This document shows, in pieces, positions 43,858 to 47,196 of a stretch of 47,196 nt of DNA (the stretch's first letter is position 1; every line of letters starts with the position of its first letter). The position numbers were made by a program, and so were the translations under genes. Origin of the DNA: Nitrospirota bacterium (GTDB taxonomy: Bacteria > Nitrospirota > Thermodesulfovibrionia > Thermodesulfovibrionales > UBA6898). Location: the NCBI GenBank assembly GCA_016217695.1, contig JACRHE010000203.1:1-47196 (forward strand). Reading direction: 5' to 3'. Below the pieces are notes generated by a model. It saw nothing but the letters and a program-made list of their open reading frames with translations, was not told where the DNA came from and searched no databases.

Positions 43858-44430
43858 ATGATCGAGAAAAAGGTTGTCTATTTTGAAAAGCCCGGCAGGG
43901 AAAATACCGGGGCCTGTCTCAAGGTTGTCAAAGGCGCGGTGAACGAAGGTTCATGCAGGCACGTTGTAGTCGCCTCTACCACAGGAAGCAGCGGCCTGCT
44001 CTTTTCAGAGGCTTTGAAAGATAACGGTCTGAATCTGGTTGTCGTAACCCATTCGGCCGGGTTCAAGGGGCCTAACACCTTCGAGATGCCGGGTGAAACA
44101 GCTGACAGGATCAGGGCTAACGGGGCTCGGATATTTACAGGCACGATCCTGACGCATTCTATCGAGACAGCTCTTTCTTCAAAGTTCAGCGGCGCATATC
44201 CTGCCATGATAATAGCGCAGGCCCTGAGGAGGTTCGGAGAGGGCGCGAAGGTCTGCTGCGAGATCGTGATGATGGCTGCGGATGCAGGCCTTATACCTGA
44301 GGGAGAAGAGGTTCTGGCTGTTGCAGGCACGGGCTATGGCTCTGATACGGTCCTCTCAGTGAGGTCTGCTACATCGAAGAGATTTCTTGAGCTGAAGGTC
44401 CTTGAGATATTTGCAAAACCAAGGGGATAG
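43858..44430 (+). CDS. Pyruvate kinase alpha/beta (C-terminal) domain protein
   Basis: 190-residue stand-alone protein related to the C-terminal domain of pyruvate kinase. Motifs: VVVASTTGSSGLLFSEAL near residue 37, LVVVTHSAGFKGPNTFEMPGE, and VLAVAGTGYGSDTVLSVRSA near the end. No catalytic kinase domain is present, so it is not a pyruvate kinase. The fold may bind a phosphorylated ligand. It follows ettA after one base, so it is probably co-transcribed. Confidence 0.8.
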   Translation: MIEKKVVYFEKPGRENTGACLKVVKGAVNEGSCRHVVVASTTGSSGLLFSEALKDNGLNLVVVTHSAGFKGPNTFEMPGETADRIRANGARIFTGTILTHSIETALSSKFSGAYPAMIIAQALRRFGEGAKVCCEIVMMAADAGLIPEGEEVLAVAGTGYGSDTVLSVRSATSKRFLELKVLEIFAKPRG

Positions 44431-44497
44431 AAGAAATTTCCATTGCGCTTGGCCGCCTGAGGAGGAGGCCCGCAGGTGGGTGTTGTGTGGAGGACGG

Positions 44498-44620
44498 CTA
44501 GCTGCCGTTCTTTACCCGATTAAAATCAGCTATATCAACCTCCTCTTTTCTCGACCGACGCACTGAAATAATTCTTGTCTTGCTGCTCCTGTAAGTTATA
44601 ATCCCAGACCAATATTTCCA
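44498..44620 (-). pseudogene. C-terminal fragment of a BrnT-like toxin
   Basis: A 40-codon frame without a start, joined directly after the stop of the lipoprotein gene. It reads ...IITYRSSKTRIISVRRSRKEEVDI..., close to the conserved end of BrnT-family toxins (RIISxRxxxxxE). The first half of the toxin and the BrnA antitoxin are missing. Same orientation as the broken hicA. Family assignment is from memory of the motif and should be treated as probable. Confidence 0.5.
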
Positions 44621-44622
44621 GA

Positions 44623-45129
44623 TTACTTTTCAAACCGAAATGTCTTGGCAATTTCTCTCATTTTATTTTCAAAATCATCAGAGACAGTATCTTTGCTGCA
44701 CCCGAGCATTATAGCGTACAGATAATCTTCTTTTTTCAATAAATAGTATAAGATATTTTCCCTATTATATTGCGTGACAAACCATTTCGCGTCGCAATCA
44801 TCAATGGTCTCCTGTCCTGCACTGCTTATTACGCCGCCGTTATTTTGTATCAGTGACTTCATAAAGTTGAAGCCGTCTGTAAGTGTCTTTTGCGGGGATA
44901 TTTTTTGCACCTGCACAGAGATGATCTCTGTGCTTGCTGGGTTTGTAAACTGTATTTCAATTCCCATGGGGGGAGTTTTCACCCTTTCCCATCCATCAGG
45001 AAATTTAATGGAAAACCCCTTGCCCTTATTATAATATCGGCCAGGCTCTTTCGGTTGGGATTCACATCCTATAAGGAGACACGAAATTAATGCCGCAAAA
45101 CAAAAAACACTAACTCTTTTCATTTGCAT
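44623..45129 (-). CDS. Lipoprotein, PsbP/DcrB-like fold possible
   Basis: 168-residue lipoprotein of unknown function. Signal: hydrophobic VFCFAALISCLLIGC with the lipobox LIGC. The mature part has GFSIKFPDGWERVKTP and the KTFRFEK end, the pattern of PsbP-like/DcrB-like small exported domains. ATG 45129 has AAAGGAG about seven bases upstream; GTG 45135 and ATG 45123 are alternatives. It lies inside the decayed toxin/integrase patch and points the same way as the toxin remnants. Confidence 0.75.
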   Translation of the reverse strand: MQMKRVSVFCFAALISCLLIGCESQPKEPGRYYNKGKGFSIKFPDGWERVKTPPMGIEIQFTNPASTEIISVQVQKISPQKTLTDGFNFMKSLIQNNGGVISSAGQETIDDCDAKWFVTQYNRENILYYLLKKEDYLYAIMLGCSKDTVSDDFENKMREIAKTFRFEK

Positions 45130-45155
45130 ATACACTCTCCTTTCAATTTATCAGG

Positions 45156-45207
45156 TTTTAACGATGGCAATATGCGGCGGAGCAAAGCGGAGTCCGCATG
45201 GTTGATT
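45156..45207 (-). repeat. attC-like imperfect palindrome next to hicA
   Basis: Flanking boxes TTTTAAC (45156-45162) and GTTGATT (45201-45207) each match the attC core consensus RYYYAAC/GTTRRRY at six of seven bases. Between them ATGCGG (45172-45177) pairs with CCGCAT (45194-45199), enclosing a G/C-rich loop. It begins three bases past the hicA stop, where an integron cassette would carry attC. At 52 bases it is shorter than most known attC sites. Confidence 0.35.
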
Positions 45208-45209
45208 TG

Positions 45210-45395
45210 TCAGGGCAGTTTAATTCCAAGGTCTTTGCATATTTTCTTTGCGAGGTTATCATCAATTTCAGTATGTCTTGGAACAGATGATCGTATGTTT
45301 TGAATCGGATTTCCCCACCATGAATGTCTTCCGCCCTCCCTGATAAACTCGCGTCCCTGTTACCTGAGATGCTTCAGGAGGTCATTACGCCTCAT
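45210..45395 (-). pseudogene. hicA: HicA family mRNA interferase toxin, interrupted by an in-frame stop
   Basis: A 61-codon frame: MRRNDLLKHLR, then TAA at codon 12, then QGREFIREGGRHSWWG...SSVPRHTEIDDNLAKKICKDLGI. Both halves match HicA (the His in GRHSWW is the catalytic residue). The stop probably arose from a Lys codon, and the next Cys typical of the family is Arg here. No hicB antitoxin is adjacent on either side, as expected if the toxin is dead. Same strand as the lipoprotein and the brnT fragment. Confidence 0.72.
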
Positions 45396-45460
45396 ATCGC
45401 AATTTTTTCTTCTAAGTATCCAGTTCCTCATGGAGAAAATATTAGCATATTCGGAAATCA

Positions 45461-45821
45461 ATGAGAAGAAGAATATGCCTGCGCGTGAAAGACCTTGATT
45501 TCGGTGCTGATACGATCTTTGTAAGGAGCGGCAAGGGCGACAAGGACCGCTCGACTGTGCTTCCGTCTGCGGTCAAGGAACGGCTCCTGGAGTCAAGAAT
45601 GCCCTGAGAAAGGCTGGCATAGCAAAGCACGCCTCTGTCCATACTCTCCGCCATAGCTTTGCGACGCATCTGCTTCTCAGGCAGGCGTAAACATACGCGG
45701 GGTGCAGAGCCTGCTCGGCCATAAGAACGTCGAGACGACTATGATTTATACCCACGTGCTCAGGAATATGTCCAATGCTCCGAAAAGCCCGCTGGATGCT
45801 CTATATGCGGAGACGACTTAA
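45461..45821 (+). pseudogene. Integron-type tyrosine recombinase remnant
   Basis: Three pieces of one tyrosine recombinase survive in different frames. [20 protein letters not shown] and DKDRSTVLP (from 45461) come first. [20 protein letters not shown] and SFATHLL follow, then a frameshift near 45685. The last piece is [25 protein letters not shown] and [25 protein letters not shown] and TMIYTHVL are typical of IntI-like integrases. The stretch between VKERLLE and KNALRKAG, where IntI carries its extra helix region, is deleted, and the N-terminal half is absent. Confidence 0.7.
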
Positions 45822-45828
45822 CCCAAAC

Positions 45829-46953
45829 CTATTTCCGGATATAGCCCTCGATCAAAAAGTCCTCCCCGAAACGCCTGATCTTTGTATCTCGCAGCATGAA
45901 GGCCTCATCCAGCCTTCTGAACGTCTTGCCGCCCACGGACGTGAAGGATTCCCTGCCGCCTATTATCTTGGGCGCGATAAAGAACATCACCTTGTCGACT
46001 ATGCCGCTTTCAAGGCAGGAAGAGTTAAGGGACGAACCGCCTTCGACAAGGACAGAGACTATCCCCAGTCTGCCCAGCTCTTTCATAAGCCAGGCCGGGT
46101 CGAGCCTTTCTCCCTCATATTCGATGATCCTGGCCCCCTTACCCTCTAAGAGTTCCCTTCTTTTTTTCCACCCTGGTGAGCGATTGAGACCGGCATCTGC
46201 TCTCCTGGTTACGATTATCGTTTCAGGAGGGCAGGACAGAACCCTTGCGTCTGTCTTAGTTTCAAGAAGCGGATCGATCACGATGCGCAGAGGGTCCTTA
46301 AGCCTGCCTGTCCTGCAGGTCAATTGGGGATCGTCCGCCTTAACTGTTCCGATACCTGTCATAATGGCGTCAACAGAGCCTCTCAGCCTGTGCACAGCAA
46401 TCCTCGCCTTTCCCCCGGTTATCCACTTTGATTCGCCTTCAGGAGTTGCTATCTTGCCGTCCAGAGTCATCGCCACCTTCATTATCACAAACGGCAAGCC
46501 GCTGGTGACATGCTTAATGTAGGCCTCATTAAGTTCGCGCGCCTTTTCTTCCAGGATGCCGGTGATCACTTGTATGCCTGCTTTTTGCAGTTCCTCTACC
46601 CCCTTACCCGCGACCTTAGGGTTCGGGTCTTTCATCGAGACAATGACCTTCCTTATGCCTGAAGAGATGATCTTTTGGGTGCAGGGGGGGGTCCTTTTGT
46701 CTTTATGACAGCAGGGCTCAAGACTGACATAAAGTGATGAGCCTTTAGCCCGTTGTTCCGCCTTGTCGATTGCGATGACTTCGGCATGCGGGGCGCCGGC
46801 TTTTTTGTGGTATCCCTCGGAGATCACCTTACCGTTTTTTATGAGGAGAGCACCTACCATGGGGTTGGGACTTGTCATGCCCCTGGCGCGCGCTGCAAGG
46901 GCCAGGGTCCTGCGGATATATGCCTCGTCTGTCATGGTTTTACAGGATACCAT
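45829..46953 (-). CDS. ribD: Bifunctional diaminohydroxyphosphoribosylaminopyrimidine deaminase / 5-amino-6-(5-phosphoribosylamino)uracil reductase
   Basis: Second and third steps of riboflavin synthesis. About 374 residues: an N-terminal cytidine-deaminase-like domain (about 7-150) with zinc motifs PHAEV and PCCHKDKRTPPC, then a reductase domain (about 153-374) starting VIMKVAMTLDGKIAT with SLNSSCLESGIVDKV later. The start is uncertain: ATG 46953 has AAAGGA four bases upstream; ATG 46935 (MTDEAYIRR) matches the usual N-terminus. No other rib genes are inside the window. Confidence 0.94.
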   Translation of the reverse strand: MVSCKTMTDEAYIRRTLALAARARGMTSPNPMVGALLIKNGKVISEGYHKKAGAPHAEVIAIDKAEQRAKGSSLYVSLEPCCHKDKRTPPCTQKIISSGIRKVIVSMKDPNPKVAGKGVEELQKAGIQVITGILEEKARELNEAYIKHVTSGLPFVIMKVAMTLDGKIATPEGESKWITGGKARIAVHRLRGSVDAIMTGIGTVKADDPQLTCRTGRLKDPLRIVIDPLLETKTDARVLSCPPETIIVTRRADAGLNRSPGWKKRRELLEGKGARIIEYEGERLDPAWLMKELGRLGIVSVLVEGGSSLNSSCLESGIVDKVMFFIAPKIIGGRESFTSVGGKTFRRLDEAFMLRDTKIRRFGEDFLIEGYIRK

Positions 46954-47021
46954 AAAATCCTTTACTTGTTACACTCTTCCCACTAAAATCTATGTATCGT
47001 TTCTCTTTAAAAAAAGTGTGA

Positions 47022-47027
47022 TATAAT
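47022..47027 (+). promoter_or_regulatory. -10 box of the DUF948-like gene
   Basis: TATAAT at 47022-47027, with a weak -35 (TTTCTC, 47000-47005) 16 bases upstream. AAGGAGG follows before the ATG at 47044. Confidence 0.5.
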
Positions 47028-47043
47028 TTTCTAAGGAGGCGGC

Positions 47044-47196
47044 ATGAATACACTTATAATAATTGTGACCGTAGTTTTTTTGGTTGTTGTGGCTGCATTC
47101 CTTGTACCTCTGCTCATAGAATTGCGACGCACGGTCATCTCCCTCAGGAAGACCACGGAGAACAACCTCAATCCTGCCCAGGAGGAACTTCAGTTC
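47044..47196 (+). CDS. DUF948-like membrane protein (3'-truncated by window edge)
   Basis: The first 51 codons are visible. A single N-terminal membrane helix (NTLIIIVTVVFLVVVAAFLVP) is followed by a polar helix IELRRTVISLRKTTENNL, a pattern typical of DUF948 proteins, short membrane-anchored coiled coils. It has a strong AAGGAGG ribosome binding site. The rest lies beyond the window. Confidence 0.6.
   Translation, partial: MNTLIIIVTVVFLVVVAAFLVPLLIELRRTVISLRKTTENNLNPAQEELQF

Overview
This looks like chromosomal DNA of a Gram-negative, probably anaerobic bacterium. The envelope gene set points that way: an RND efflux pump, RlpA, MtgA and several lipoproteins. The protein flavour (three-domain NifU, an FmdE-like protein, TusA-like proteins, frequent AGG and ATA codons) suggests Nitrospirota or a deltaproteobacterial-type lineage. 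That placement is an impression, not a phylogenetic result. Most of the window is densely packed housekeeping DNA with short gaps, ATGA-type overlaps and recognisable promoters.

Layout. 1-2102: C-terminal two thirds of a CusA/CzcA-type heavy-metal RND pump. 2232-6375: trmFO-xerC-hslV-hslU. 6376-7370: a 317-base leader and the RlpA lipoprotein. 7374-8378 (minus): class A beta-lactamase-fold serine hydrolase. 8547-12250: fmdE-like, argB, rmuC, mtgA. 12298-14306 (minus): nifU-nifS iron-sulfur assembly pair. 14607-15503: GYD-domain protein, tusA, tRNA-Leu(UAA). 15605-17509: Uup-like ABC-F protein. 17592-19960 (minus): two-component ABC exporter. 20094-21212 (minus): nitronate monooxygenase-family flavoprotein. 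21474-23133: TusA-like protein, ThiF/MoeB-type E1 and a JAMM peptidase, a probable sulfur-transfer group. 23384-31967: two near-twin manganese-type (yybP-ykoY) riboswitch leaders, one ahead of htpX and one ahead of a zinc-ribbon/UPF0182/P-type ATPase operon, with citrate synthase between them. 32004-35980: LysR regulator, glgC, purC and two small exported proteins. 35991-39370 (minus): TPR protein, a small conserved protein and a hybrid sensor kinase. 39425-41920 (minus): exported beta-helix/Ig-like protein. 42171-44430: EttA-like ABC-F and a pyruvate-kinase C-domain protein. 44498-45821: a decayed patch with a brnT fragment, a lipoprotein gene, a nonsense-broken hicA and a broken integron-type integrase. 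45829-46953 (minus): ribD. 47044-end: start of a DUF948-like protein.

The most interesting material is in four places. (1) Two leaders have the same promoter, aptamer core and terminator design, and appear to join HtpX, UPF0182 and a Ca2+/Mn2+-type ATPase in one metal-responsive regulon. (2) The decayed patch has the topology of a fossil chromosomal integron: integrase on plus, toxin cassettes on minus pointing away from it, and an attC-like hairpin directly after hicA. (3) A palindromic, MITE-like repeat occurs twice, each copy ending 7 to 17 bases before a TTGAC promoter. (4) Several genes have a -10 box only 5-6 bases before the start codon and no Shine-Dalgarno sequence, which implies leaderless mRNAs.
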